Assembly: GCA_965651265.1 (NCBI GenBank)
Contig: CBFGRV010000001.1
Location: 88,762-152,761 of the forward strand
Origin: CBFGRV01 sp965651265
GTDB taxonomy: Bacteria > Bacteroidota > Rhodothermia > Rhodothermales > VXPQ01
Length of the DNA: 64,000 nt
Direction: 5' to 3'
A model generated the notes under the pieces. It was not told where the DNA came from and searched no databases. It worked only from the letters and a program-made list of their open reading frames with translations. This document shows, piece by piece, positions 8,990 to 17,386 of the stretch. Position numbers and translations under genes: made by a program. How positions within the stretch are numbered: position 1 is the first letter of the stretch; each line of letters begins with the position of its first letter.

Positions 8990-9726
8990 CAGATCGTCGA
9001 CAGGGTAAGTCGGTACGCCCAGTGGCGACGAACGACGGCACCCCGCAGATTTGCCTGCGCGGCGAGCTCCCGCAGCTCATCCGGGCGAAAAGCCCGGCGA
9101 ATGGAGGCAGCACCGTCGTGGGCAAAGACATCGGAGACGGGAAGAGCGGTAGCTATAGCTCGAAATCCCAGGTAAGCCAGAGGATGCCGGTGCAAATCGT
9201 TGACGATCACACCCGAGGTAGCCAGCCGATCCATCTCGCGAAGCAATTGAATCGCGTGCGCATCGTCGAAATGGTGGAGGAAATGGGAGCAGCTGACGAC
9301 CGCGAAAGCGCCGTTCTCAAACGGAAGATCCCGGGCGTCTGCGCGAACGAGCTGCACTCGATCTCGAAGTCCGTCTCCGAGTGCACTATCCAGATAACGG
9401 ACTGCCTGATGCAGCACGGCGGAGTTGACATCGACTGCCGTCACTCGAACGTCAACACCGAGCTTGGCCCCCCACCTCACCATCCGCTCCGGATAATCAG
9501 CCAGACCTGCACCGAGGTCGAGAATTGCGACGGACCCTCCTATGCGTTCCCGAAAGAAGGGCAGCAAGCAACTGGCAAGCGCCCGGTACCCTCCCAGAAA
9601 GACATTGACCTTTTGAAGCTCGCGAAGTGCACGGGCGACCTCGATTTCATCGATGTCCCGTTCGTCCAACCATTCGCCGACGTGGATGCGGTGTTTGAGA
9701 CGCGGTACGACGGCCGGCATGCACAA
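8989..9726 (-). CDS. Class I SAM-dependent methyltransferase
   Basis: The 245-residue product has motif I of the class I fold (VAILDLGAGLADYPE), motif II-like acidic residue (VRVTAVDVNSAVL), an adenine-site segment (VRADARDLPFENGAFAVV) and the SCSHFLHHFDD motif seen in methyltransferases acting on small molecules. It is the first gene of a two-gene unit with the FAD oxidoreductase; the pair probably modifies one lipid, quinone or polyketide product in sequence. A hairpin lies in the 128-nt upstream gap. Confidence 0.88.
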   Translation of the reverse strand: MCMPAVVPRLKHRIHVGEWLDERDIDEIEVARALRELQKVNVFLGGYRALASCLLPFFRERIGGSVAILDLGAGLADYPERMVRWGAKLGVDVRVTAVDVNSAVLHQAVRYLDSALGDGLRDRVQLVRADARDLPFENGAFAVVSCSHFLHHFDDAHAIQLLREMDRLATSGVIVNDLHRHPLAYLGFRAIATALPVSDVFAHDGAASIRRAFRPDELRELAAQANLRGAVVRRHWAYRLTLSTI

Positions 9727-9785
9727 GGACCACTCACGAAAACAGCATTCGGGGTATTCCCAGAGTCAGATGCGTAGGCCGAGAA

Positions 9786-9801
9786 CGGAACGAATGTTCC
9801 G
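9786..9801. promoter_or_regulatory. Inverted repeat upstream of the methyltransferase/oxidoreductase pair
   Basis: CGGAAC (9786-9791) and GTTCCG (9796-9801) form a perfect 6-bp inverted repeat with a 4-base centre, 60 nt upstream of the methyltransferase start and 54 nt beyond the end of the regulator gene upstream. It has no T-tract, so an operator is more likely than a terminator, but there is no direct evidence for either. Confidence 0.3.
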
Positions 9802-9854
9802 AAGATCGGGTGATCTCTTGCTACGACGTTAGGCTACGTGCGCCGCCGTCTGCT

Positions 9855-10265
9855 TCAGGCGAGTACGGCTTCGAGAGCCTCGAGGAGACGCTGTTTTGAG
9901 AAGGGCTTGCTGATGTAGTCGTCAAATCCCTCCGCGAAGAATCGCTCCTTGTCGCCCGGCATGGCGTAGGCGGTCACGGCGATGATGGGCGTCGTCTCGT
10001 ATCCGGGCAGCTTCTTGACCTCACGGAGCACGTCCTCTCCGCTCTTGCCACGGCCGAGATTTATGTCGACCAGCAAGACATCGAACTGCTTGGCCCTGAT
10101 GAAATCGAGCGCTTCCTCGCCGCTTCCGGCACAGGTCACGTCGTAGCTTTTTCGAAGAAGGTGGATGACGAGCGTTCGCGTATCGGCATTGTCCTCCACG
10201 ACGAGAACGCGCGGATTCTCCTTTCGGTCACGTTCCTCGGTGATGGCATCGGTATGGAGTTCCAT
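9855..10265 (-). CDS. CheY-like single-domain response regulator
   Basis: The 136-residue protein is a complete receiver domain (RVLVVEDNADTRTL, phospho-acceptor D67 in VLLVDINLGRGKSG, TAYAMPG, DDYISKPFSKQRLLEAL) with a short N-terminal extension and no output domain. ATG 10265 is the first start that leaves a normal receiver. The frame stays open upstream to a GTG at 10394, and the extra residues include a stretch resembling the end of a histidine-kinase ATPase domain (see the pseudogene entry). Its kinase partner is not in the immediate neighbourhood. Confidence 0.88.
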   Translation of the reverse strand: MELHTDAITEERDRKENPRVLVVEDNADTRTLVIHLLRKSYDVTCAGSGEEALDFIRAKQFDVLLVDINLGRGKSGEDVLREVKKLPGYETTPIIAVTAYAMPGDKERFFAEGFDDYISKPFSKQRLLEALEAVLA

Positions 10266-10394
10266 GCCGTTTCGAGTCAGGGAGACCGTGAAGACGGAGC
10301 CGAACCCTTTCCCGCTGTCAGCCATGGTCGTACTCTTCATCGGTTCGAAATGCCTCGTACTCGAGGCAGGGGTGTCCAATGCACGTCGATCCAC
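10266..10394 (-). pseudogene. Possible remnant of a histidine kinase fused in frame to the regulator
   Basis: In frame with, and directly upstream of, the receiver domain lies FEPMKSTTMADSGKG followed by FGSVFTVSLTRNG. The first part resembles the F-box of HATPase domains (FEPF...) and the second the terminal strand motif GKGSxFTVxLP; the G2 region normally between them is missing. The simplest reading is that a hybrid kinase lost most of its kinase part by deletion, leaving the receiver. The short length makes this tentative; it could also be the true N-terminus of the regulator. Confidence 0.35.
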
Positions 10395-10538
10395 CCGTGG
10401 AGAGCAGCGTCTGCAGTTGGCTGAGGGGCCATCCGCGGGCCGACGTGGAGCCTGGAGAGGAGTATCGGCGGGTCCAGACGAAAAGTTAAGGCGCGAAGAT
10501 CGGCATCGGCGCCACCATTTTGCTCGAGGAATTCCCTT

Positions 10539-10880
10539 TCAGGATGTCGCTGTGTGCGCCGCCCTCCGGTCCGATGTCCGAATAAGCACGGCCGTCCAAA
10601 TTCCGCAGATCATCAGGCCCATTGCTTCTCGCCCCCGCTCCTCGAAGAAAAATTCCGAATCTGCAATAACGGCTATCCAGAGGATGGCCGCCCACATCGC
10701 ACAGAGCACCAGATAGGCGATCGCGAAGCTACGTGGCAGCCGATCCATGAAAAACAGGATGCACTCTAACGCCGCCACCCCGTAGACCGCCATCCACAAA
10801 AGGCCATCGGGATCGTTGTACTGGAAGCCCGCCCAGAATAGAAACAGGACGAGCATCACGGCATTGGCCCAGCGAAGCAT
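10539..10880 (-). CDS. TMEM220-family small membrane protein
   Basis: A 113-residue protein with about four transmembrane helices. It shows the TMEM220 family features: FQYNDPDGLLW after the first helix, an acidic residue in the second helix (AALECILFF), and the loop ERGREAMGL before the last helix. Function of the family is unknown. ATG 10880 is chosen because GAGGGGT lies 6-12 nt upstream and overlaps the stop of the sugar isomerase gene, so the two are coupled. It is the last gene of the isomerase/HAD/Gfo unit on this strand. Confidence 0.82.
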   Translation of the reverse strand: MLRWANAVMLVLFLFWAGFQYNDPDGLLWMAVYGVAALECILFFMDRLPRSFAIAYLVLCAMWAAILWIAVIADSEFFFEERGREAMGLMICGIWTAVLIRTSDRRAAHTATS

Positions 10881-10884
10881 CGTC

Positions 10885-11889
10885 CTACCCCTCGCGCGCA
10901 AACGCCGCGTCGAAGGCCGACGCCGAGGGCTCGAAATCGACGTCCTTCGTGAAGAGACACGCCTCCTCGGCGCCTGCCTCGCGGTCCATGCCGCTGTCTT
11001 CCCACTCGATCGAAAGCGGGCCGTCGTAACCGATCCGGTTCAGCGCGCGGATGATCTCCTCGAAGTTCACCAACCCACGCCCGGGGGAGCGGAAGTCCCA
11101 ATAGCGATCGGCGTGGCCAAAGTCGAGATGCCCGCCGAAAACGCCGGACCGCTTGGGCACGTCGGACCACCAGACATCCTTCACGTGAACGTGATAGATG
11201 CGATCGGGAAAGGTCTCGATGAAACGAACGTAATCGACTCCCTGATAGGCAAAGTGGCTCGGGTCGTAATTGAAACCGAAGGTCTCGCGCCTTCCGATGG
11301 CCTCCAGGGCACGCTCAGCGCTCGAGATGTCGAAGGCGATCTCGGTAGGATGCACCTCCAGCCCGAACCGGACACCGACCTCATCAAACACATCCAGAAT
11401 GGGATTGAACCGATCGGCGAAATCCTGAAATCCCCGGTCGATCATCCCTGGCTGATTTGGCGGAAAGGAGTACAGGAGGTGCCAGATCGAGCTACCCGTG
11501 AACCCATTAACGACCTTGACACCCAACTCCGCCGCCGCCCGCGCCGTGTTCTTCAACTCCTCGGCGGCTCTCTCGCGCACGCCATCCGCATCGCCATCTC
11601 CCCAGACTCTGTCCGGCAGAATGGCCTTGTGCCGCTCATCGATTCGATCACACACCGCCTGCCCGACCAGGTGATTGCTGATCGCCCAGATACCGAGCCC
11701 ATGACGTTCCAGAAGCTCCCGGCGCGAGCGGATATAACCATCATCCTCCAGGGCGCGATCGACCTCGAAGTGATCGCCCCAGCATGCGAGCTCGAGCCCG
11801 TCGTATCCCCACTTCGCGGCCTTCTGGGCAAGCGTCTCTATGGGCATGTCGGCCCATTGTCCGGTGAAGAGCGTTACGGGTCGTGCCAT
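10885..11889 (-). CDS. Sugar phosphate isomerase/epimerase (xylose-isomerase-like TIM barrel)
   Basis: This 334-residue cytoplasmic protein has the AP-endonuclease-2/xylose-isomerase barrel: WGYDGLELACWGDHF at strand 2, GLEVHPTEIAFD (metal-ligand Glu), NYDPSHFAYQGVD, YHVHVKDVWW and PLSIEWEDSGMDRE. These hold the divalent metal and the acid/base residues in the family. Members near Gfo/Idh/MocA dehydrogenases isomerise or dehydrate sugar acids, inosose or 3-keto sugars. With the HAD phosphatase and the oxidoreductase upstream it probably forms a sugar or cyclitol catabolic unit; the substrate cannot be named. Confidence 0.9.
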   Translation of the reverse strand: MARPVTLFTGQWADMPIETLAQKAAKWGYDGLELACWGDHFEVDRALEDDGYIRSRRELLERHGLGIWAISNHLVGQAVCDRIDERHKAILPDRVWGDGDADGVRERAAEELKNTARAAAELGVKVVNGFTGSSIWHLLYSFPPNQPGMIDRGFQDFADRFNPILDVFDEVGVRFGLEVHPTEIAFDISSAERALEAIGRRETFGFNYDPSHFAYQGVDYVRFIETFPDRIYHVHVKDVWWSDVPKRSGVFGGHLDFGHADRYWDFRSPGRGLVNFEEIIRALNRIGYDGPLSIEWEDSGMDREAGAEEACLFTKDVDFEPSASAFDAAFAREG

Positions 11890-11908
11890 GTGCGTCCTCC
11901 TGCGTTAG

Positions 11909-12538
11909 TCAATCGTTGTCATCATTCAAGTGGATGCCGTGCTGCTCCAGCGCGCGCCGCAATTGATCGGGATCCTCGAAGTGGATGCCTCGGAAGCCGA
12001 TGGATCGGGCCGTTTCAACGTTCGGCGACGAATCGTCGATAAAGACCGACTGCTCCGGCACGATGTCGAAGCTCTCAATGAGATGGTGGAATATGGCCGG
12101 ATCAGGCTTGATCATCCGAATCTCTCCGGAGACCACGATTCCATCAAACCAGTTCAGAAACTCAAATTTTTGCCGCGCCACCGGAAAAGTTTCGGCGGAC
12201 CAATTCGTGAGGCCGTACAGCCCGACAGGCGTCTCCCGCAGGCGCCGGAGGATCTCCACCGTGCCGTCGATGGGGCCGGCGATCATCTCCTCCCAGCGAT
12301 CATAGTAGGCGCGGATCATCTCCTCGTGTTCGGGGTGCTCGGCAACCAGCAGTTCGCAGGCCTCACGCATCGGACGACCGGCATCTTGCTGCGCATTCCA
12401 TTCGGATGTGCAGATGTTTGCAAGGAACCACTCAACCTCTGGCTCATCCCGAAGCAGTTTCCGGTAGAGATATCGCGGGTTCCAATCTATGAGTACGCCG
12501 CCGAAATCGAATACGACCGTACTGATGCCGTTCTCCAT
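11909..12538 (-). CDS. HAD-IA family phosphatase (YihX-like)
   Basis: The 209-residue protein has all four HAD motifs: nucleophile and acid/base aspartates in VVFDFGGVLIDWNP, threonine in GLTNWSAETFP, lysine in IKPDPAIFHHL and the acidic pair in VFIDDSSPNVETA. FDFGGVL and the GLTNW motif resemble YihX-type glucose-1-phosphate phosphatases and related haloacid-dehalogenase-like enzymes. It lies 19 nt upstream of the sugar isomerase and 26 nt downstream of the Gfo-type gene, so a role in sugar phosphate metabolism is likely; specificity is not known. Confidence 0.9.
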   Translation of the reverse strand: MENGISTVVFDFGGVLIDWNPRYLYRKLLRDEPEVEWFLANICTSEWNAQQDAGRPMREACELLVAEHPEHEEMIRAYYDRWEEMIAGPIDGTVEILRRLRETPVGLYGLTNWSAETFPVARQKFEFLNWFDGIVVSGEIRMIKPDPAIFHHLIESFDIVPEQSVFIDDSSPNVETARSIGFRGIHFEDPDQLRRALEQHGIHLNDDND

Positions 12539-12564
12539 CGAATAACGAACCGTGATGGCAATGA

Positions 12565-13725
12565 CTACGACGGGGGTGTATACGAAGCATCCACCCAGTC
12601 GCGTTTCTTGCCGCTCTCGATGGCTTTGTGGATGAAGTGGACGCCGATCGCGCCGTCTTGAACGGTCGGATAGTCTGCGTCCGGCGCCGAGCCGCCGTGG
12701 ATGCGGGCGTCGATGTCCCGCGCCGCATTCACGTAGATGTTGGCAAACGCTTCAATGAAGGCCTCGGGATGCCCGGACGGCAGGCGCGAGTTCCGCCTGG
12801 CGGCCTCCACCAGGTAGTCGTTTCCGCGCTTGTAGATCTTCTCCGGACCATCAGCGACACGAAACGATAGGTAATTCGGATTCTCCTGATGCCACTCGAG
12901 GCTGCCCTTAGTACCGTAGATTCGAATATTTAGATCGTTCTCTTCGCCCACGGAGATCTGCGAGCAGTAGAGTATTCCGCGCGCACCGCCATTGTAGTGC
13001 ACCAGCATGTTGGCGTCATCTTCGAGCTGGCGGCCGGGGACGAAGGTCGTGATGTCGGCACAGAGCGATTCGATCTGGAGGCCGGTGATGTAGCGCGCGA
13101 GATTCTCTGCGTGAGACCCGATGTCCCCGACGGCTGACGATACTCCGGCCTTCGTCGGGTCGGTACGCCACTCCGCCTGCTTCGAGCCCGCCTCCTCGAG
13201 CCGTGTGGCCAGCCATCCCTGCGGATACTCGACGACGATCTTGCGGATGTCTCCCAGGTCGCCGTTTCGCACCATCTCGCGAGCCTGCTTCACCATCGGA
13301 TAGCCCGTATAGTTGTGCGTGAGGGCGAAGACGACGTTGTGGCGGCTAACGAGACGGCAGAGCTCTTCGGCGTCCTGCAACTCCGTGGTCATCGGCTTGT
13401 CACAGACGACGTGGATGCCTCGCTCGATAAAAGCTTTCGCGATCGGAAAATGGAGGAAATTTGGAGTCACGATGGACACGAAATCGATGCGCTCGTCCTC
13501 CGGGCGCGCAGCCTCTCGCTCGGCCATCTCTTCGTAGGAACCGTACACGCGGTCCGGGTTGATGAAGAGCTCCTCACCTTGCCGGCGCGACTTATCTGGG
13601 TCCGACGAAAACGCCCCCGCCACCAATTCAGTGAGTCCATCGAGGGCGGCCGCTTTGCGGTGAACCTCGCCGATGAAGGCACCCGGGCCGCCTCCGACCA
13701 TGCCATATCTGAGCTTGCGATGCAT
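12565..13725 (-). CDS. Gfo/Idh/MocA family oxidoreductase
   Basis: The 386-residue NAD(P)-dependent dehydrogenase begins with a Rossmann motif (YGMVGGGPGAFIGEVHRKAA), has the family motif with catalytic Lys (HVVCDKPMTT) and the substrate-site region with VSSAVGDIGSHAENLARYI. The C-terminal alpha/beta domain carries the large beta-sheet typical of the family. Such enzymes oxidise C2, C3 or C4 hydroxyls of sugars or inositols. It is the first gene of a four-gene unit with a HAD phosphatase, a TIM-barrel isomerase and a TMEM220 protein. Confidence 0.92.
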   Translation of the reverse strand: MHRKLRYGMVGGGPGAFIGEVHRKAAALDGLTELVAGAFSSDPDKSRRQGEELFINPDRVYGSYEEMAEREAARPEDERIDFVSIVTPNFLHFPIAKAFIERGIHVVCDKPMTTELQDAEELCRLVSRHNVVFALTHNYTGYPMVKQAREMVRNGDLGDIRKIVVEYPQGWLATRLEEAGSKQAEWRTDPTKAGVSSAVGDIGSHAENLARYITGLQIESLCADITTFVPGRQLEDDANMLVHYNGGARGILYCSQISVGEENDLNIRIYGTKGSLEWHQENPNYLSFRVADGPEKIYKRGNDYLVEAARRNSRLPSGHPEAFIEAFANIYVNAARDIDARIHGGSAPDADYPTVQDGAIGVHFIHKAIESGKKRDWVDASYTPPS

Positions 13726-13817
13726 CGAAATGGTTGATGTAGCTGAATGGATACTCCACTGTGAACTCGAGGCGCAAACTATTAAATCGCGCCTCTATTA
13801 GCTACTCACGCCCCAAG

Positions 13818-14870
13818 TCAGAGAGCGCGCGCCTGCAACCGTCGGATCTTAAGGATTCCCTCACCTTCGACCCGAAGGCCGACGCGCCCCGGAGGCAGCG
13901 GATCCGCGTGGCCGTGGACGATCATCTGATCGTTGACATAGCCGCGGAAATGCGTACCGTCGCCCGTGACACGCACACTCATCCAGCCGGAGTAGTTTGC
14001 GCCCTTCTTGTCGAATGTCTGACCGGAACCTGCCCCCACCCTTCCGAGGGCGGCACCGTCATCGGTGAGCGTGAGATAGTCGTAGGTTTCGGCGTCCTGC
14101 AGATGGTGGATGAGGGCGACGGCGCCTTTGAAATCACTACGATCCAATTCGACGGTAAGCTGCACGTCGCCAAGCGTCTCGTCGACCACAAACATCACCG
14201 GCTCGCCAGACGCTTCGAGGGTGTACGAACCTCCGCTGTCCGGCCGCGCACTCTGTTCGGGATCGCCGAGCAACCAGTCGATTCGCGCATGTTGCAGCGC
14301 GCCTGGCGCAATCGCCTCCAGCGTCCATCCTGATTCGTCTACATTCAGCAGGTGCTCGGCGTGGACCAGGTGCGCAAGATGATCGCTCGGTGGCTGGAGC
14401 GCATCCGGTGTTTGGGCCGGCAGATTCACGGCGACGGCATGGCGGTAGACCATCTCGGATCCGTGTTCTGCCGTCTCCCAGATCAGAAACAGTCCGATGA
14501 TACCGGCCACGGCTAGCGGCACACGAATCGCAAGGCTGGATTCACGTTTCCACCAGGCGAGCCCGGCCCGAATCGCCGCAAATAGAACGAAAAACAGGAC
14601 CGTCCAGAGTGCCAGGTCGGCATGCTCGGTCAGAAGTGGCTCCGCATCCGCACTAATGGTTAGACCATCGGCGGCTGACCGGCCGGTGAAATAGGTCACA
14701 ATGGCTGCGATCGCCCCCGCCACGTAGAGAACCGGCACAACACGGCGAAGCGTGTCCGTCCGGGGAAGAAGTGACAGAAAGTCGAGAACGACGGCCGTCA
14801 CAAGCAGGCCAATGGGGAAGTGAACGAACATGGGATGGACGTTCGGCGCCCATTCAGGTACGAAATCCAT
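13818..14870 (-). CDS. DUF2231 membrane protein with a C-terminal lectin-like domain
   Basis: The 350-residue protein starts with a DUF2231 membrane domain (HPMFVHFPIGLLVTAVVLDFL, then three further hydrophobic segments to about residue 150, with the paired HPMFVHFP/LLTEHADLALW histidine motifs). Residues from about 210 form a beta-rich domain (VFVVDETLGDV region, KGAVALIHHLQDAETYDYL, YVNDQMIVHGHADPLPPGRVGLR) like the concanavalin-type DUF1080 domains of sugar-binding proteins. The DUF2231 domain may bind haem through its histidines. The gene stands alone between the Gfo gene and tRNA-Pro. Confidence 0.8.
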   Translation of the reverse strand: MDFVPEWAPNVHPMFVHFPIGLLVTAVVLDFLSLLPRTDTLRRVVPVLYVAGAIAAIVTYFTGRSAADGLTISADAEPLLTEHADLALWTVLFFVLFAAIRAGLAWWKRESSLAIRVPLAVAGIIGLFLIWETAEHGSEMVYRHAVAVNLPAQTPDALQPPSDHLAHLVHAEHLLNVDESGWTLEAIAPGALQHARIDWLLGDPEQSARPDSGGSYTLEASGEPVMFVVDETLGDVQLTVELDRSDFKGAVALIHHLQDAETYDYLTLTDDGAALGRVGAGSGQTFDKKGANYSGWMSVRVTGDGTHFRGYVNDQMIVHGHADPLPPGRVGLRVEGEGILKIRRLQARAL

Positions 14871-14943
14871 TTGGCTACGGGGCTCTGGATGATCGGTGGA
14901 GTTGACCGAAGATCTGCATTCGTCTGTTGCCCGTCAACGCAAA

Positions 14944-14975
14944 CGAAAGCCCACGTGGCAGGACCACGTGGGCTT
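14944..14975 (-). terminator. Terminator of tRNA-Pro
   Basis: A perfect 12-bp stem (14947-14958 with 14964-14975) around a 5-nt loop lies 43 nt beyond the tRNA 3' end. Read on the minus strand the stem is followed by TCGTTTG, a weak T-tract. The long GC-rich stem makes it a good terminator candidate for the tRNA transcript. Confidence 0.8.
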
Positions 14976-15017
14976 GTACTCTAATCGCCGATTGAAGCGA
15001 GTCCCTACCAGGACTTG

Positions 15018-15091
15018 TCGGGACGGCGAGATTCGAACTCGCGACCCCTTGCACCCCATGCAAGTGCGCTACCGGACTGCGCCACGTCCCG
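15018..15091 (-). tRNA. tRNA-Pro (anticodon GGG)
   Basis: The minus strand folds as a complete tRNA of 74 nt: acceptor stem CGGGACG with CGTCCCG, D-arm GCGC...GCGC, anticodon stem CTTGC/GCAAG enclosing loop ATGGGGT (anticodon GGG), T-arm with GTTCGAATC, discriminator A at 15018. The CCA end is not encoded (the next three bases read CAA). It decodes CCC/CCU proline codons. Confidence 0.97.
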
Positions 15092-15200
15092 ATCCGGCAG
15101 CGATGCCCGAACACCGACATCGCTGAGGACGACTACTAACGAGCGAGGAATTACAAGGTTCACCGGGAGTGAGGGTTTACACAGGCCTTGCCGGTGAGGC

Positions 15201-17213
15201 TCATTTCAGGAGCGTCATCAATCGGGACACGCTCACTTCGGGGGTCTCGAGCCGGTACACGTAAGCACCACTCGGTGCCGAAATGCCCCGGTCCGATTTT
15301 CCATCCCACGTCACCGAATGCATGCCTGCCGGCAGGCTCCCATCGAGAAGCACAGCCACCCGACGTCCAAGCACATCATAAACGGTCAAGGTAACAGGCG
15401 ATCTCGAGGCGAGAACGAATTCGATCGTTGTGGACGGATTGAATGGATTAGGGAAATTCTGTTCGAGGGCCACACGATCCGGGACTTCCATTCCAGGATC
15501 TGCGGCCACGTTAGTCGGATCGATCAACCGGTAAACGATGCCTGACTCGCCGCCGGGGCCTGCCGAGTTCGTGGTGAGCACATAGAGTTCTCCGTTGAGA
15601 TCCTGGCCGATGGCTAGAAGGAAATGCCCTAGATCACCATTGGTGCGATTCACGAGCTCGAGTGGCTGAAAAGGCCAGAGCCCTTCCTCCGTGGGCATCG
15701 CCACGTAAATGTGGCCGTCGGGGCTTGAGAAATCGGTGCTCCAGTCGCCGAAGACATACTTACCTTGCAGGTCGGTCAGCGCCGATCCCCTGTAGACAGC
15801 GCCTCCAACGACGGCAAGGCCGATTCCGTCCTCCTGATTGCCGTTCGCATACTCTACCACGGGCGAAACGAGGACCGCACCGGCATCCGGATGGCCATCC
15901 CCGACTACATCCGGACAAGAGTCTGGCTCCTGGTTCGGATTTGCAGCATCGAAGCAATGGGTGCCCTCTTTGACATTCCAGCCCAGATTGTCACCAAGCT
16001 GGACCCGGCTCACTTCCTCCCAGCGGGCCTGGCCGGCATCAGCAACCAGGAGACCGAACTCACCACCCTGATCGAAGGACATCCGATAGGGATTTCGCAG
16101 ACCATACGCGTAGATTTCATCCAGCCCATCGCCTTCCACGAACGGATTGCCGGGCGGAATGCCGTACGGGTCGCCCGAATCGACATCTATTCGGAGGACA
16201 TTACCGAGCAGATTTTGCTCGATGTCCTGGCCGTTCCCGCCGGCGTTGAAGTCGTACCAATCCTCGACGTGACCATCCTGATTGTCGTTGGCTCCCCCGC
16301 CATCGCCAAGCGAGAGATACAGGTATCCGTCAGGCCCAAACAGCACCGTCCCTCCATTGTGGTTGAACTGCGGCTCGTCGATCTGGAGCAGAACACGCTC
16401 GGTACTCGGGTCGGCCAGGTTGGGGTCATCCGCTGCGACCATGAATTCTGAGACGACCCCTGTGTGATTCCATCCTTCGGGTATTCCCTCGCGAGGCGGA
16501 CCGGAGTAGTAGACGACGAATCTGCCGTTTGAAGCGTACTCCGGGTGAAAGGCTAATCCGAGTAAGCCTCGCTCGTCGAAATTGTTGTTGAGGGTGACCA
16601 TCCTGCTTCTCACATCGAGGAAGGGCTCCTCGAGGAGCATTCCTTCGCTGTAGACACGAATCAAACCGGCCTGATCAACGATGAACAGCCGGTCCGTGCC
16701 GTCATCGGGTTGCGCAATGGCGATTGGCGATGTCAGTCCTGTAGCCACGGGATCGAGCCCGGCCGAGACCTCGTCGACCACATGGAGTGTCCACCCCATG
16801 TAGTCATGCGTGCCGCACTGGTAATAAAGTAGATCCGGCGTGCTGTCGGTGACGTCTATCGTCACCTCTCCATCTCCAGTCGCAAAATTGCCCGTCACTC
16901 CCTCGTTGTATGGATCCGCAGACAGACCCACGTCACTCGTTGAGATGTAAAACGGGTGGATAGCCGGCACATTGTCCATCAGGAAGGTGTAGGTCTGGCC
17001 GCGAACAAGGGCGACCGAGGCCCCCTGCTGGCCGTCTAAAGCGAAGGCTTCTTGCCAGCCTTGATCGGCACGCGGGTGGGCGCTTGTCTTTTCCCGGACG
17101 GTCACCTTGAATGAGTTGTCGAGCTGTGCGAAACAGGGGCTCGCAAACAATAGGGTGAGGGGGAGCGCTCCTGTGATAAGTCTGCACGCAGCCTTTCGAA
17201 ATCGTAGCCTCAT
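15201..17213 (-). CDS. Secreted cupredoxin-glucose/sorbosone dehydrogenase with T9SS sorting domain
   Basis: A 670-residue secreted protein. A signal peptide (1-29, ends SPCFAQ) is followed by a cupredoxin-like domain (to about 145) with copper-ligand pattern NVPAIHPFY and YYQCGTHDYMGW, then a six-bladed GSDH/HHIP-like propeller (SPIAIAQPDDG, GLLGLAFHPEYASNGRFVVYYS, HNGGTVLFGPDGYLYLSLGDGG, YAYGLRNPYRMSFD, VEYANGNQEDG). The end (about 590-670) is a type A T9SS sorting/FlgD-like domain (NFPNPFNPSTTIEF, VYDVLGRRVAVL). GSDH enzymes oxidise sugars with PQQ; the cupredoxin could take the electrons. ATG 17213 is used because GGAGG lies 9 nt upstream; the ATG at 17231 lies before that site. Confidence 0.9.
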   Translation of the reverse strand: MRLRFRKAACRLITGALPLTLLFASPCFAQLDNSFKVTVREKTSAHPRADQGWQEAFALDGQQGASVALVRGQTYTFLMDNVPAIHPFYISTSDVGLSADPYNEGVTGNFATGDGEVTIDVTDSTPDLLYYQCGTHDYMGWTLHVVDEVSAGLDPVATGLTSPIAIAQPDDGTDRLFIVDQAGLIRVYSEGMLLEEPFLDVRSRMVTLNNNFDERGLLGLAFHPEYASNGRFVVYYSGPPREGIPEGWNHTGVVSEFMVAADDPNLADPSTERVLLQIDEPQFNHNGGTVLFGPDGYLYLSLGDGGGANDNQDGHVEDWYDFNAGGNGQDIEQNLLGNVLRIDVDSGDPYGIPPGNPFVEGDGLDEIYAYGLRNPYRMSFDQGGEFGLLVADAGQARWEEVSRVQLGDNLGWNVKEGTHCFDAANPNQEPDSCPDVVGDGHPDAGAVLVSPVVEYANGNQEDGIGLAVVGGAVYRGSALTDLQGKYVFGDWSTDFSSPDGHIYVAMPTEEGLWPFQPLELVNRTNGDLGHFLLAIGQDLNGELYVLTTNSAGPGGESGIVYRLIDPTNVAADPGMEVPDRVALEQNFPNPFNPSTTIEFVLASRSPVTLTVYDVLGRRVAVLLDGSLPAGMHSVTWDGKSDRGISAPSGAYVYRLETPEVSVSRLMTLLK

Positions 17214-17386
17214 GGTTCTCAACCTCCACATCTTCCTGCTTCTAACGGAACGGACGAAGGCAGCTCCTCCCTCCGTCAGGTTGCGTGTCTGGTTGAGGCG
17301 AATGGTGACAGGCCACGTGCGGACATCACCAATCGTTTACAATCGCCCGCTTGTGTACAGATGCGAGCACCCGGCGCGTGTTCGAA

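Noticed and set aside
10816..12042. Long plus-strand open frame antisense to the sugar isomerase
   Set aside because: It has no domain and covers the complementary strand of conserved genes; a shadow of GC-rich coding DNA.
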